Numbered from the stretch's first letter, positions 8,992 through 20,805 are shown. The stretch: DNA of 34,843 nt from Pseudomonadota bacterium (GCA_023419535.1 JAEZXX010000001.1:1-34843), one strand, 5' to 3'. The notes: generated from the letters alone by a model not told the origin. Made by a program: numbers and translations.

Positions 8992-9616
8992 GACCCGGCG
9001 GGACGTCTTCGACGCCGGCGATTTCCGGGCCCGCGTCAAGCGCCGCGGCGTCGAGGGGCTCGACGAGGACCGGGGCGACCACGTCCTCAACCCCGACATG
9101 GATCAGCTGATCGAACGCGCCGGCGCCCGGGAGGCGGCGGTCCTGGTGCCGATCGTCGATCGGGGCGGGGAGGCGGGCGTCATCCTGACCACCAGATCCA
9201 AGGCGCTGCGCAAGCATGGCGGGCAGGTCGCCTTCCCCGGCGGCTCGATCGATCCGGGCGACGCCTCGCCCGAGGCCGCGGCGCTTCGCGAGGCGCGGGA
9301 GGAGATCGCGCTGGAGGAGCGCTTCGTCGAGCCGATCGGCCGGCTGCCCCGCTACGTGACGACGACGGGCTTTCGCATCACGCCGGTCCTCGCGATCGTG
9401 CGGCCCGGCTTCGCCCTGGCGCCCGATCCGGGCGAAGTGGAGGACGTCTTCGAGGTGCCGCTCTCCTTTCTGATGGACCGCGCCAACCACGTGCGCGAAA
9501 GCCGCATGTGGCAGGGCAGGGAACGCCACTACTACGTGATGCCCTTCGGCGACCGCTTCATCTGGGGCGTGACCGCCGGCATCATCCGAACGCTCTACGA
9601 AAGGCTCTACGCATGA
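8936..9616 (+). CDS. NUDIX hydrolase, CoA pyrophosphatase type
   Basis: A 226-residue NUDIX hydrolase. The region SKALRKHGGQVAFPGGSIDPGD (about residues 88-109) is the UPF0035 signature of coenzyme A pyrophosphatases such as NudL/PCD1, which cleave CoA or oxidised CoA to phosphopantetheine and 3',5'-ADP. It runs straight into the NUDIX box, whose metal-binding part is REAREEIAL at 118-126, with Glu119, Glu122 and Glu123; the usual glycine near the end of the box is Ala125. There is no signal peptide, so it is cytosolic. It overlaps DUF1285 upstream, and its TGA overlaps the ATG of the CCA gene (ATGA). Placement between DUF1285 and the CCA-adding enzyme is a recurrent order in related genomes. 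Confidence 0.92.
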   Translation: MDAPSSARAARGSTFPMLETRRDVFDAGDFRARVKRRGVEGLDEDRGDHVLNPDMDQLIERAGAREAAVLVPIVDRGGEAGVILTTRSKALRKHGGQVAFPGGSIDPGDASPEAAALREAREEIALEERFVEPIGRLPRYVTTTGFRITPVLAIVRPGFALAPDPGEVEDVFEVPLSFLMDRANHVRESRMWQGRERHYYVMPFGDRFIWGVTAGIIRTLYERLYA

Positions 9617-10848
9617 CGGCACGGATCGAGGCCGACTGGCTTCGCGATCCCGATCTCCAGCGCGCGCTCGCTGCGCTTTCGGTGGAGGGCGACGAGGCGC
9701 GCGTGGTCGGCGGTGCGGTGCGCAACCATCTGATGGGCCGGCCGATCACCGACGTCGACATCGCCACGACCGCGCTGCCCGAGACGGTGATCGAGCGGGG
9801 GCGCGCGGCCGGCTTCAAGCCTGTGCCGACCGGCATCGCACACGGGACGGTGACGCTGGTCGCCGGCGGCCGGCCCTTCGAGGTGACGACGCTGCGGCGC
9901 GACCACGAGACCGACGGGCGCCGCGCTAAAGTGATCTTCGGGCGGGACTGGGAGGCCGACGCCCGTCGCCGGGACTTCACCATCAACGCCCTCTATTGCG
10001 ACGCGCAGGGCCATGTCCTCGACCTCGTCGGCGGGACCCGCGACATCGAGAGCCGGACGGTTCGCTTCATCGGCGATGCCGCGGAGCGGATCGAGGAGGA
10101 CTATCTGCGCATCCTGCGCTTCTACCGCTTCTTCGCCTGGTACGGCGAGGGGCGGCCGGACGCGGACGGCATCCGCGCGACGGCCCGTCTGAAGAACGGG
10201 CTGTCGCGTCTTTCGGTCGAGCGCGTGTGGGCCGAGCTGCGCAAGCTTCTCGCTGCGCCCGACCCCTCGCGCGCGCTCCTGTGGATGCGGCAGGCCGGCG
10301 TGCTCTCGGCGGTCCTGCCCGAAAGCGAGCGCTGGGGCATCGATGCGGTGCACGGCGTCATGCGCGAGGAAGCGCAGCGCGGATGGCCTGCCGACCCGCT
10401 GTTCCGGCTGATGGCGATCGTGCCGCCGGACGCCGCGCGCATGGGCGAGCTCGCCGCACGGCTGAAGCTGTCCAAGGCGGATCGCGACCGGCTGACCGCC
10501 TGGGCCCTGAGCGCTCCCGTCTCCGAGACGACGAGCGATTCGGCCTTGCGGGCCGCCCTGTATTTCGGCGAACCCCAGGCGGTCGTCGATCGGCTGCGCC
10601 TGGCGGTTTGCGCCGTCGGGGGCGGAAGCGCCGAGGCCGCGGCATCGAAGCTTCGGCTCGACTCGCTCCTCTTGGCGGCCGAGCGGTTCGAACGGCCGAA
10701 GCTGCCGGTTTCGGGCGCCGATCTCGCTGCGGCGGGGTTGTCCGCAGGTCCGCAAATGGGAGCCGAACTGCGCCGCCTGGAGACCGCGTGGGTCGAGAGC
10801 GGCTTCGTTCTCGGTCGCGATGCGCTGCTGGCGCGCTTGAAGGGCTGA
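9613..10848 (+). CDS. cca: CCA-adding tRNA nucleotidyltransferase
   Basis: A 411-residue class II nucleotidyltransferase of the polyA polymerase/CCA family, which adds or repairs the 3' CCA of tRNAs with CTP and ATP. Seen: VVGGAVRNHLMGRPITDVDIA, with the GG motif at 33-34 and the metal-binding Asp47-Val-Asp49; RRDFTINALY at 119-128 (motif B); and EEDYLRILRFYRFFA, the neck region with the ERA-like helix. The C-terminal half is helical and matches the alphaproteobacterial branch, with no HD phosphohydrolase domain. The ATG overlaps the NUDIX stop. A polyA polymerase activity cannot be excluded from sequence alone, but a single gene of this type in alphaproteobacteria is normally the CCA enzyme. 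Confidence 0.93.
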   Translation: MTARIEADWLRDPDLQRALAALSVEGDEARVVGGAVRNHLMGRPITDVDIATTALPETVIERGRAAGFKPVPTGIAHGTVTLVAGGRPFEVTTLRRDHETDGRRAKVIFGRDWEADARRRDFTINALYCDAQGHVLDLVGGTRDIESRTVRFIGDAAERIEEDYLRILRFYRFFAWYGEGRPDADGIRATARLKNGLSRLSVERVWAELRKLLAAPDPSRALLWMRQAGVLSAVLPESERWGIDAVHGVMREEAQRGWPADPLFRLMAIVPPDAARMGELAARLKLSKADRDRLTAWALSAPVSETTSDSALRAALYFGEPQAVVDRLRLAVCAVGGGSAEAAASKLRLDSLLLAAERFERPKLPVSGADLAAAGLSAGPQMGAELRRLETAWVESGFVLGRDALLARLKG

Positions 10849-10892
10849 GATCGCAGCCTTCCACGGCCCTTGGACGAGCGGACGGTTTGCAG

Positions 10893-10920
10893 AAACGAAA
10901 ATGGGGCCCGGAGGCCCCAT
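10893..10920 (-). terminator. rho-independent terminator for the DUF1059 gene
   Basis: An 8-bp perfect stem, ATGGGGCC (10901-10908) with GGCCCCAT (10913-10920), closes a CGGA loop. Read on the minus strand it is followed by TTTCGTTTCT, the U-rich tail, 26 bp after the DUF1059 stop. It has no T-run on the plus strand, although the stem lies between two convergent genes and may slow both. Confidence 0.75.
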
Positions 10921-10946
10921 CGCTGGCTCGTCTCGCGGACTGGAAG

Positions 10947-11123
10947 CTACTGCGGCCGCTCCGTCGTTCCGGTGCGAAACGCCTCCAGCATGGTCGGCGA
11001 AATCCGCTCCACGCCCATCTGCTTGGCCTGCGCAACGGCCCGGCGAACCACTTCCGCCTGGCTTTCCGCGCGGATCACCCGCGCACAGCCCGGAATGACG
11101 CCTGCACAATCGAGTTCGTACAT
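10947..11123 (-). CDS. DUF1059 domain-containing small protein
   Basis: A 58-residue protein starting MYELDCAGVIPGC. The early C-x(7)-C spacing, followed by a short helix (SQAEVVRRAVAQAKQ) and a C-terminal stretch M-G-V-E-R-I-S, is the DUF1059 pattern, which is described as a predicted small metal-binding protein. The start at 11123 follows a strong GGGAGG ribosome-binding site three bases upstream. The open frame continues upstream to 11189, but that extension holds the putative promoter and has no family match. It stands alone between the cca and hemF genes and has its own promoter-like boxes and terminator. The role is unknown. Confidence 0.85.
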   Translation of the reverse strand: MYELDCAGVIPGCARVIRAESQAEVVRRAVAQAKQMGVERISPTMLEAFRTGTTERPQ

Positions 11124-11147
11124 GCCTGCCTCCCGTGTCGATGACCA

Positions 11148-11176
11148 GTCATGTGTGGATTTCGGGTGACGGTCAA
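11148..11176 (-). promoter_or_regulatory. putative promoter of the DUF1059 gene
   Basis: On the minus strand TTGACC (11171-11176) matches a -35 box at five of six bases and is followed after 17 bp by CATGAC (11148-11153), three of six. The distance from the -10 box to the ATG is about 25 bp. The -10 is weak, as is usual in GC-rich alphaproteobacteria. Confidence 0.4.
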
Positions 11177-11256
11177 TGCGGCATTTCATGCACGACTATC
11201 GAGCGAAGGGCTCACCGCGGCAAGTTGAAACGCCAGCGCCCATCTACACGTCTTCG

Positions 11257-12165
11257 TCAGGGCCAGCGGACCTCCGGCGGCAGGGAGGAGAGGATGGAAT
11301 CGACGTTGCCGCCGGTCTTCAGCCCGAACAGCGTGCCGCGATCGTAGAGAAGATTGTACTCGACGTAGCGGCCGCGGCGGATCAGCTGCTCCTCGCGATC
11401 CTGGGGCGTGAAGGGCAGGGCGGCGTTCTGGCGCACGATGTGCGGATAGACCACCGCGAAGGCCTTGCCGACGTCGCGCGTGAAGGCGAAGTCGGCGTCC
11501 CAGCCACCCTTCTCCTGCGGCGAATGGAGCCAGTCGTAGAAGATGCCGCCGATCCCGCGCGCCTCGTTGCGGTGGGGCAGGAAGAAGTACTCGTCGCACC
11601 AGGTCTTCAAGGCGGGGTAGTCGACGATACCCGAATGGCGCTCGCAGACGAACTGCAGCGCCTTGTGGAAGGCCTGGCTGTCCCGGTCCTCCTGCGTGCG
11701 CCGGCGGTCGAGGACCGGAGTCAGGTCCGCCCCGCCGCCGAACCACTGGCTGGTGGTCACCACCATGCGGGTGTTCATGTGGACGGCCGGCACGTTCGGA
11801 TTGCGCATGTGGGCGATCAGCGAGATGCCGGACGCCCAGAAGACCGGATCGTCGGCCGCGCCCGGGATCTGCTTGGCGAAATCGGGCGAGAACTCGCCGT
11901 GGACCGTGGAGGTGTGAACCCCGACCTTTTCGAAGACGCGCCCGTGCATCATCGACATGATTCCGCCGCCGCCGTTCTCGCCGCGCGCCCAGGGCTTGCG
12001 CTCGAAGCGGCCGGGGGCGAGGCCGGTCTCCTCGCCGAACTCGTCCTCCAGCCCTTCGAAGATCTGGACGATGCGGTCGCGCAACGCCTCGAACCAGGTC
12101 CGGGCGGCGTCCTTCTTGCCCTCGATGTCCTCGGGCAGGCCCTTCGGCAGTTCCGGTCGTTCCAT
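11257..12165 (-). CDS. hemF: oxygen-dependent coproporphyrinogen III oxidase
   Basis: A 302-residue HemF, which uses O2 to decarboxylate two propionates of coproporphyrinogen III, giving protoporphyrinogen IX for haem. Conserved blocks are complete: GGGIMSMMHGRVFEKVGV, MNTRMVVTTSQWFGGGADLTP (in part), WCDEYFFLPHRNEARGIGG, and near the end RGRYVEYNLLYDRGTLFGL with SLPPEVRW. The start at 12165 gives the normal length for the family. An upstream frame to 12336 is open but carries no recognisable sequence. It is a single gene facing DUF1059 in tandem, with trmL and petABC nearby, a common arrangement in Hyphomicrobiales. Haem made here supplies cytochrome b and c1 encoded downstream. Confidence 0.97.
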   Translation of the reverse strand: MERPELPKGLPEDIEGKKDAARTWFEALRDRIVQIFEGLEDEFGEETGLAPGRFERKPWARGENGGGGIMSMMHGRVFEKVGVHTSTVHGEFSPDFAKQIPGAADDPVFWASGISLIAHMRNPNVPAVHMNTRMVVTTSQWFGGGADLTPVLDRRRTQEDRDSQAFHKALQFVCERHSGIVDYPALKTWCDEYFFLPHRNEARGIGGIFYDWLHSPQEKGGWDADFAFTRDVGKAFAVVYPHIVRQNAALPFTPQDREEQLIRRGRYVEYNLLYDRGTLFGLKTGGNVDSILSSLPPEVRWP

Positions 12166-12321
12166 GCCGTTCGTCCTCGAAGGGTGAAGCCCGCATTCGC
12201 GTCCCGCGCCTAACAGGAACGCGGGCGGGGCGGAAGGCAAGACGCGCGTCGGCGGGATTCGCCAGGCGCGTGCGGACGTCCTATCTTTCCTGAGACCTCG
12301 AGGCGTTCCCGGAACGACCCC

Positions 12322-12576
12322 ATGCCGCGCACGCAAAAGCCCCCGTTGGAGAATTTGAGGCGCATCCTTCGCGACCGGCGCGAGGGACGCGGACCGGTTC
12401 GCGACAGCTTTCTGCGCGAGACCTTCACGCTTCCGCGCCAGGAGGCGCGGGCGAAGGCGCGTGAATGGCTGGAGCGCTATCCGAAGGCGGCCTACTGGAC
12501 GGAGGTCGAGAGCTGGCGCCTGCTCCCGGGCGACGAGGTGGAGTTCACGATGCGCCGCCTGCCGAGCGCCGACTGA
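12322..12576 (+). CDS. small conserved-looking protein of unknown function
   Basis: 84 residues, starting MPRTQKPPLENLRRIL. I do not recognise a named domain. The N-terminal half is strongly basic (RDRREGRGPVRDSF), the middle is helical and basic (RQEARAKAREWLERYPKA), and the C-terminal half alternates into two likely beta strands (AYWTEVESWRLL and DEVEFTMRRL). It is probably real: codon positions follow the genome's pattern, GGAACG stands a suitable distance before the ATG at 12322, and the phrase YWTEVESW is reminiscent of hypothetical proteins I have seen in related bacteria. It is divergent from hemF. A small nucleic-acid-binding protein is possible from the charge, but this is only a guess. 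Confidence 0.6.
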   Translation: MPRTQKPPLENLRRILRDRREGRGPVRDSFLRETFTLPRQEARAKAREWLERYPKAAYWTEVESWRLLPGDEVEFTMRRLPSAD

Positions 12577-12681
12577 ACGGGAGAAGCCGGACCGCGACCC
12601 TCCAAGCGCGCTCGGAGACCGCGTTCGATGGGAAACGTGCCGCAGGCAGGATGACCTTCGTTCGGTTCCGAAAGGGTCTCC

Positions 12682-12722
12682 CCACCTTCTCCCGCGGCCG
12701 GAAGAAGGTGGCGCGAAGCGCC
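12682..12722. repeat. intergenic palindromic repeat element, double hairpin
   Basis: Two adjoining hairpins: CCACCTTCT (12682-12690) pairs with AGAAGGTGG (12703-12711) around a CCCGCGGCCGGA loop, and GGCGC (12710-12714) pairs with GCGCC (12718-12722) around GAA. The element is followed by GGATGAGGG. The layout resembles short repeats scattered between genes in many Rhizobiales genomes. Only one copy lies in this window, so its repetitive nature is inferred. Confidence 0.5.
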
Positions 12723-12867
12723 GGATGAGGGCGTCTCAGAGCGGCCGTTCGGACGCATGAAGGTCGCTGCATCCTCCCGAAGCGACGCAACAGGCTTTCC
12801 GAGTATCGGCTCCGATGCTCGCGCCGAAGGTGTGACGCACGAACGCCCGCGTCCTTCGATGCCCTCA

Positions 12868-12889
12868 ACCGCCTGCCGGCAGAGGCGGT
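12868..12889. repeat. inverted repeat downstream of trmL
   Basis: ACCGCCT (12868-12874) pairs with AGGCGGT (12883-12889) around GCCGGCAG, which is itself partly self-complementary. It lies about 65 bp past the trmL stop in the direction of trmL transcription. There is no T-run, so a terminator role is uncertain. Confidence 0.4.
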
Positions 12890-12902
12890 CCGCTCGTCCC
12901 GC

Positions 12903-12938
12903 CCGTCCTTCGGGCTCTCGCCGAGGGGAGAAGGACGG
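12903..12938. repeat. inverted repeat immediately downstream of trmL
   Basis: CCGTCCTTC (12903-12911) and GAAGGACGG (12930-12938) form a 9-bp perfect stem around an 18-base loop. It begins 15 bp past the trmL stop on the minus strand. It may be a repeat element or a factor-assisted terminator; there is no run of T. Confidence 0.45.
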
Positions 12939-12953
12939 CAAGTTGGAACGGCG

Positions 12954-13412
12954 TCAGCTCTCTCGAAGCTGCCGCAGCGCCTCGCCGATCACCACGGCGG
13001 CCGAGACGGCGAGATTCAACGACCGCGTGCCCGGTGCCATCGGGATCGTCAGGCGGGCATCGGCGAGATCGTGGATCCGGTCCGGGACCCCGGCGCTCTC
13101 GCGGCCGAAGAGGAGCACGTCGTCGCCCCGATAGGCGAAATCCCGGTAGTCCTCCTCGGCCCTGGTCGTCAGCAGGACGAGGCGCCGGCCGCCTGCACGA
13201 CGGGCCTCTTCGAACGCGGCGAAGTCGACATGCCGCTTCAGGCGCGCCATTTCCAGATAGTCCATTCCCGCGCGCTTCAACGCACGATCGGTCAGGTCGA
13301 AGCCCGCCGGCTCGACGATCTCGACGTCGACCGACAGGCATGCGCCGAGGCGCAGGAGCGTGCCGGTGTTGCCGGCGATGTCGGGCTGGTAGAGTGCGAT
13401 CGAGGGGGCCAT
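12954..13412 (-). CDS. trmL: tRNA (cytidine(34)-2'-O)-methyltransferase
   Basis: A 152-residue SPOUT methyltransferase that 2'-O-methylates the wobble base of tRNA-Leu isoacceptors, using SAM. Typical elements: the N-terminal ALYQPDIAGNTGTLLRLGA, the catalytic-arginine region just after it, LLFGRESAGVP (motif 2), and the knot-forming IPMAPGTRSLNLAVSAAVV (motif 3; usually 'IPm...RSLNLsva'). The length equals the family norm and the ATG at 13412 is the only sensible start. It is transcribed away from the ABC exporter pair, sharing a 151-bp upstream gap. Presence next to petABC and hemF is common in related alphaproteobacteria and supports the assignment. Confidence 0.95.
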   Translation of the reverse strand: MAPSIALYQPDIAGNTGTLLRLGACLSVDVEIVEPAGFDLTDRALKRAGMDYLEMARLKRHVDFAAFEEARRAGGRRLVLLTTRAEEDYRDFAYRGDDVLLFGRESAGVPDRIHDLADARLTIPMAPGTRSLNLAVSAAVVIGEALRQLRES

Positions 13413-13460
13413 CGCCTTCCATAGCGCGCCGACGGCGCGCCCTGAAGCGCCCGCCGCGTC

Positions 13461-13488
13461 GTGAAAGCGTCGCCTGACCGCCTATATG
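13461..13488 (+). promoter_or_regulatory. putative promoter of the ABC exporter pair
   Basis: GTGAAA (13461-13466; four of six against TTGACA) is followed after 16 bp by TATATG (13483-13488; four of six against TATAAT), about 75 bp before the ATG of the first exporter. It is the only AT-leaning -10-like sequence in the gap between trmL and the exporter. Confidence 0.35.
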
Positions 13489-13563
13489 ACGGCTTCACGC
13501 GGCCGAGAGACGGCCTGTCGCGGCGCGAGCGCGACGCCTTCGCACGAACGGGACGAGTTCGAG

Positions 13564-17351
<3,788 letters not shown>

Positions 17352-17408
17352 GCATGTCCGGTCGGCCGGGGAGCGGCATCGGCGTCGGGCGATGCGGCAG
17401 GCAAACCC

Positions 17409-18557
17409 TCAGCCGAGGAGATCGTGCGAGACGCGAAGGAAGATCCGCGCGCCGACCGGGATGAGATCGTCGGGAAAGTCGTAGTCGGGGTTGTGGAGCT
17501 GGGGATGCGCCTCGCCGGCGCCCAGGAAGAACATCGCCGACTTCGAATCGTGCCCGAAACGCCCGAAATCCTCCGAGGCGCGCATCGGCAGGCCGCGCTC
17601 GTCGTGCGGAACGCCCTCCGCGTCCAACGCCGCCCGAAGGACTGCCGCGGCCTCCGGCGCGTTGAGGCTCGCCGGGAAGATCTCGTGATAGTCGAAGGCG
17701 AGGTCGAGCTCGTTGTTCCGCGCGACGTCCCGGACGAGACCTTCGGCCCCGGCGCAGAGCTCGGCCATCCGCTCGTCGAGCCGGGTCCGCAGCGTCACGC
17801 GGATCTCGGCATGGCCCGGCGCGACGCCGAAGACCGCCTCGCCCATCCGGCAATGCGTGACCGTCGCCATCGCGAAATCGTCGGATGCGAATGTGGCGCC
17901 GCCGAGCGCCTGGAGCTTCGGCATGAGTTCGGCGAGGGCGAGCATCGGCGACGTCCCGGTCTCGGGCATCGAGGAGTGCGCCGTCCTGCCGGTCAGCTCG
18001 ATCCGCAGGCCTCGGGACGCGCAGTTGACCACGCCCTCCTTCAGCCGGACATGGCCGAGCGGCACGCCGGGAAGGTTGTGCAGCGAAAAAGCGAAATCGG
18101 GTCGGATGTCGGCGTAGCGCGGGTCGGCGGTCACCCCCGCCGCGCCGTCGCCGGTCTCCTCGGCCGGCTGGAACATCAGGACGATGCGGCCGCGCGTCGG
18201 ACGAATGCGCCCGAAGACGCGCGCCAGCAGCGCCAGGATCGCCGTGTGGCCGTCGTGCCCGCACATGTGCGACGTGCCCGGGATGGTGGAGGCGTGCTCG
18301 GCGCCGGACAGCTCCTCGATCGGCAGCGCGTCGAGCTCCGCGCGGAACAGGATCGTCGGGCCCGGTTCGGGCCCCTCGTAGACCGCCGCGACCCCGTGGC
18401 CGCCAAGGCCCGTCAGGATGCGGTCGGGCCGGGTCTCCTCGACCAAGGCGACGACGCGCGCGGCCGTCTGCGCCTCCTCGTTCGAGACTTCGGGAAATCG
18501 GTGGAGTTCGCGGCGGAACTCGGTCGCGGCGACGATGTCGTGATTGGTCAGGCTCAT
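17409..18557 (-). CDS. M20 family amidohydrolase (hippurate hydrolase / N-acyl amino acid hydrolase type)
   Basis: A 382-residue metal-dependent amidohydrolase of the M20D group (hippurate hydrolase, IAA-amino acid hydrolase and aminoacylase relatives), which cleaves N-acyl amino acids. Seen: FRAELDALPI at 71-80, the metal-binding HMCGHDGH at 97-104 with Cys99, His101 and His104, and PAEE with Glu133/Glu134 (general base and ligand). The lid domain follows (a stretch around TGRTAHSSMPETGTSPM). RADMDALP is the more usual form of the first motif; here it is RAELDALP. No signal peptide is present. It is divergent from petA with 377 bp between starts and ends convergent with the ABC pair. The natural substrate cannot be told from sequence. 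Confidence 0.93.
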   Translation of the reverse strand: MSLTNHDIVAATEFRRELHRFPEVSNEEAQTAARVVALVEETRPDRILTGLGGHGVAAVYEGPEPGPTILFRAELDALPIEELSGAEHASTIPGTSHMCGHDGHTAILALLARVFGRIRPTRGRIVLMFQPAEETGDGAAGVTADPRYADIRPDFAFSLHNLPGVPLGHVRLKEGVVNCASRGLRIELTGRTAHSSMPETGTSPMLALAELMPKLQALGGATFASDDFAMATVTHCRMGEAVFGVAPGHAEIRVTLRTRLDERMAELCAGAEGLVRDVARNNELDLAFDYHEIFPASLNAPEAAAVLRAALDAEGVPHDERGLPMRASEDFGRFGHDSKSAMFFLGAGEAHPQLHNPDYDFPDDLIPVGARIFLRVSHDLLG

Positions 18558-18785
18558 ACTCGATTCCCGTCGCGGCGTGTTCGCGGAGGCGTTCCCGTCG
18601 CTCCACCTTTCCGCCGATCGCGGTCGAGGGCAACGATGATTTGAAAGGCCAGGCGGGCTCTGCGATCGTGGAACCTGTATGATCCCCGGATCGCCTGCGC
18701 CGCAGTCGCTCGCGACCCTTCGCCCCGGACGGGAGGACGGGTCCCGAAGGGCCGCGACCTGTTGCCCACAAGCCGCGTCACAGTC

Positions 18786-18814
18786 TGGACAAGTTCCAAG
18801 GCGCCGCTTAGAAA
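18786..18814 (+). promoter_or_regulatory. petA: putative petABC promoter in the 377-bp divergent gap
   Basis: TGGACA (18786-18791; five of six of TTGACA) is followed after 17 bp by TAGAAA (18809-18814; four of six of TATAAT). It leaves a leader of about 110 bases before the petA GTG. The rest of the gap, 18558-18934, shows no gene with family support; the minus-strand half should carry the promoter of the M20 gene, which I could not place. Confidence 0.45.
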
Positions 18815-18934
18815 ACCGCGCGTGTGGCGTTCGAAACGTCGGGGAGGGGGCGCGCTTCGTGTCTACACCGGCCGACAGCCATAGCGAGCGGCGGAGCCCC
18901 GGTTCCGCCTGACCGTCAAGGAGTGTCGATTCCC

Positions 18935-19495
18935 GTGAGCGTTCCCCATACCGACGAACCCACCCGCCGGGATTTCCTCTATATCGCGACGGGTGCGGCC
19001 GGCGCCGTCGGTGCGGCCCTCGCGGCCTGGCCCTTCATCGACCAGATGAACCCCGACGCCGGAACGCTCGCCCTCGCGCAGATCGACGTCGACGTCGGCC
19101 CGATCGCCGAGGGGCAGTCCATCACGGCCCGCTGGCGCGGCCGCCCGATCTTCGTGCGCCATCGCACCGCGGCCGAGATCGAGGCCGCGCGCGGCGTCGA
19201 TCCCGCGGCGCTGCCCGATCCGATCGCGCGCAACGAGAACCTGCCGTCCGATGCGCCGGCCACCGACGAGAACCGCGCGGCCGAAGGGGCCGAGCAGTGG
19301 CTCGTGATGGTGGGCGTGTGCACGCATCTGGGCTGCGTGCCGCTCGGACAGGCCGGCGACTTCAACGGCTGGTTCTGCCCCTGCCACGGCTCGCACTACG
19401 ACACGGCCGGCCGCATCCGGCAGGGCCCCGCGCCGCAGAACATGCACGTGCCGCTCTTCGAATTCGTTTCCGACACAACCATCCGCATCGGCTGA
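18935..19495 (+). CDS. petA: ubiquinol-cytochrome c reductase Rieske iron-sulfur subunit
   Basis: A 186-residue Rieske protein of the cytochrome bc1 complex; its 2Fe-2S cluster passes an electron from ubiquinol to cytochrome c1. The cluster ligands are in CTHLGC (Cys129, His131) and CPCHGSHYD (Cys148, His151), and Cys134/Cys150 form the stabilising disulfide. The N-terminus TRRDFLYIATGAAGAVGAA is a twin-arginine type signal anchor that stays as the membrane helix, as known for this subunit. The start is a GTG at 18935 preceded by AAGGAG at 18918-18923 with 11-base spacing; another GTG at 18923 overlaps that site and is less likely. The head has an insertion rich in Asp/Glu/Ala (about residues 88-120), usual for alphaproteobacteria. 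First gene of petABC. Confidence 0.95.
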   Translation: MSVPHTDEPTRRDFLYIATGAAGAVGAALAAWPFIDQMNPDAGTLALAQIDVDVGPIAEGQSITARWRGRPIFVRHRTAAEIEAARGVDPAALPDPIARNENLPSDAPATDENRAAEGAEQWLVMVGVCTHLGCVPLGQAGDFNGWFCPCHGSHYDTAGRIRQGPAPQNMHVPLFEFVSDTTIRIG

Positions 19496-19509
19496 GGGGC
19501 GCGCGAGAC

Positions 19510-20805
19510 ATGTCTGGTCACTCGACTTACGTTCCCACCTCCGGCGTGATGCGCTGGCTGGACGCGCGCCTGCCGTTGCCGCGCCTGGTCTATGACAGCT
19601 TCATCGCCTACCCGGTGCCGCGCAACCTGAACTACGCCTATACGTTCGGCGGCATCCTGGCGCTGTTCCTCGGCATCCAGATCCTGACCGGCGTCGTCCT
19701 GGCCATGCATTACGCGGCCAACACCGAGCTGGCCTTCGGCTCCGTCGAGCGCATCATGCGCGACGTGAACTGGGGCTGGATGCTGCGCTACATGCACGCC
19801 AACGGCGCGTCCTTCTTCTTCATCGCCGTCTATCTCCACATCGCCCGCGGCCTCTACTACGGCTCCTACAAGGCGCCGCGCGAGGTGCTGTGGATCCTCG
19901 GCGTCATCATCTACCTCCTGATGATGGCCACCGCCTTCATGGGCTACGTCCTGCCCTGGGGCCAGATGTCCTTCTGGGGCGCGACGGTCATCACCTCCTT
20001 CTTCGTCGCCTTCCCGATCGTCGGCGAGCCGATCCAGACGCTGCTCCTCGGCGGCTTCGCGGTCGACAACGCGACGCTCAACCGCTTCTTCTCGCTGCAC
20101 TACCTCCTGCCCTTCATGATCGCCGGACTCGTCGTCCTGCACGTCTGGGCGCTGCACGTGACGGGCCAGACGAACCCGACCGGCGTCGAGGTGAAGGACG
20201 AGCGCGACACGGTTCCGTTCACCCCGCACGCGACGATCAAGGACGGCTTCGCCATGATCGTCTTCCTGATCGCCTTCTGCTGGTTCGTCTTCTACATGCC
20301 GAACTATCTCGGCCACGCGGACAACTACATCCCGGCGAACTCGCTGGTGACGCCGTCGCACATCGTGCCGGAATGGTACTTCCTGCCCTTCTACGCGATG
20401 CTGCGCGCGATCACCTTCGACATCGGCCCGATCACGGCGCAGCTCGGCGGCGTCCTCGTGATGTTCGGCGCGATCATCATCCTGTTCTTCGTGCCCTGGC
20501 TGGACACGAGCCGCGTGCGCTCGACCTCCTACCGCCCGATGTACAAGATCTTCTTCTGGATCTTCGCGGCGAACGCCGTCCTCCTCGGCTGGCTCGGCTC
20601 GCGCCCGGCCGAGGGCATCTACCCGCTGCTCTCGCTCATCGGCACGATCTACTATTTCGGCCACTTCCTGGTCGTGATGCCCGTGCTCGGCCTCATCGAG
20701 ACGCCGAAGAAGCTGCCGAACTCGATCACCGAGGCGGTGCTCGCCAAGGCCGGCGCCAAGCGCGTCCCGGCCGGCGCTGCCGCTGCTCCGGAGCACAAGG
20801 GCTGA
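19510..20805 (+). CDS. petB: cytochrome b of the bc1 complex
   Basis: A 431-residue cytochrome b with eight hydrophobic segments, carrying haems bL and bH and both quinone sites. The four axial histidines are in place as two pairs 14 residues apart, His96/His110 and His197/His211. The Qo-site PEWY motif is at 287-290, and GYVLPWGQMSFWGATVI is the family's conserved cd-helix region. The ATG is 14 bp after the petA stop and the gene ends two bases before petC, so one transcript carries all three. The C-terminal tail (residues ~405-431) is a soluble Lys/Ala-rich extension. Length is normal for an undivided bacterial cytochrome b, not the split b6/subunit IV form. Confidence 0.98.
   Translation: MSGHSTYVPTSGVMRWLDARLPLPRLVYDSFIAYPVPRNLNYAYTFGGILALFLGIQILTGVVLAMHYAANTELAFGSVERIMRDVNWGWMLRYMHANGASFFFIAVYLHIARGLYYGSYKAPREVLWILGVIIYLLMMATAFMGYVLPWGQMSFWGATVITSFFVAFPIVGEPIQTLLLGGFAVDNATLNRFFSLHYLLPFMIAGLVVLHVWALHVTGQTNPTGVEVKDERDTVPFTPHATIKDGFAMIVFLIAFCWFVFYMPNYLGHADNYIPANSLVTPSHIVPEWYFLPFYAMLRAITFDIGPITAQLGGVLVMFGAIIILFFVPWLDTSRVRSTSYRPMYKIFFWIFAANAVLLGWLGSRPAEGIYPLLSLIGTIYYFGHFLVVMPVLGLIETPKKLPNSITEAVLAKAGAKRVPAGAAAAPEHKG

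Larger units (their letters stand above)
12577..12953. other. 377-bp non-coding gap with three palindromes
   Basis: No convincing gene is present; short frames here have disorganised composition. The stretch contains three separate inverted repeats, listed individually, set in the mixture of CTTCTCCC/GGATGAGGG and GTCCTTCG words typical of interspersed intergenic repeats in Hyphomicrobiales. The last two palindromes lie just beyond the trmL stop and could end its transcript. Confidence 0.6.

Noticed and set aside
12465..12728. Short overlapping frames running from the small unknown gene into the gap before trmL.
   Set aside because: They cross the palindromic repeat element, have no ribosome-binding site and resemble nothing known.
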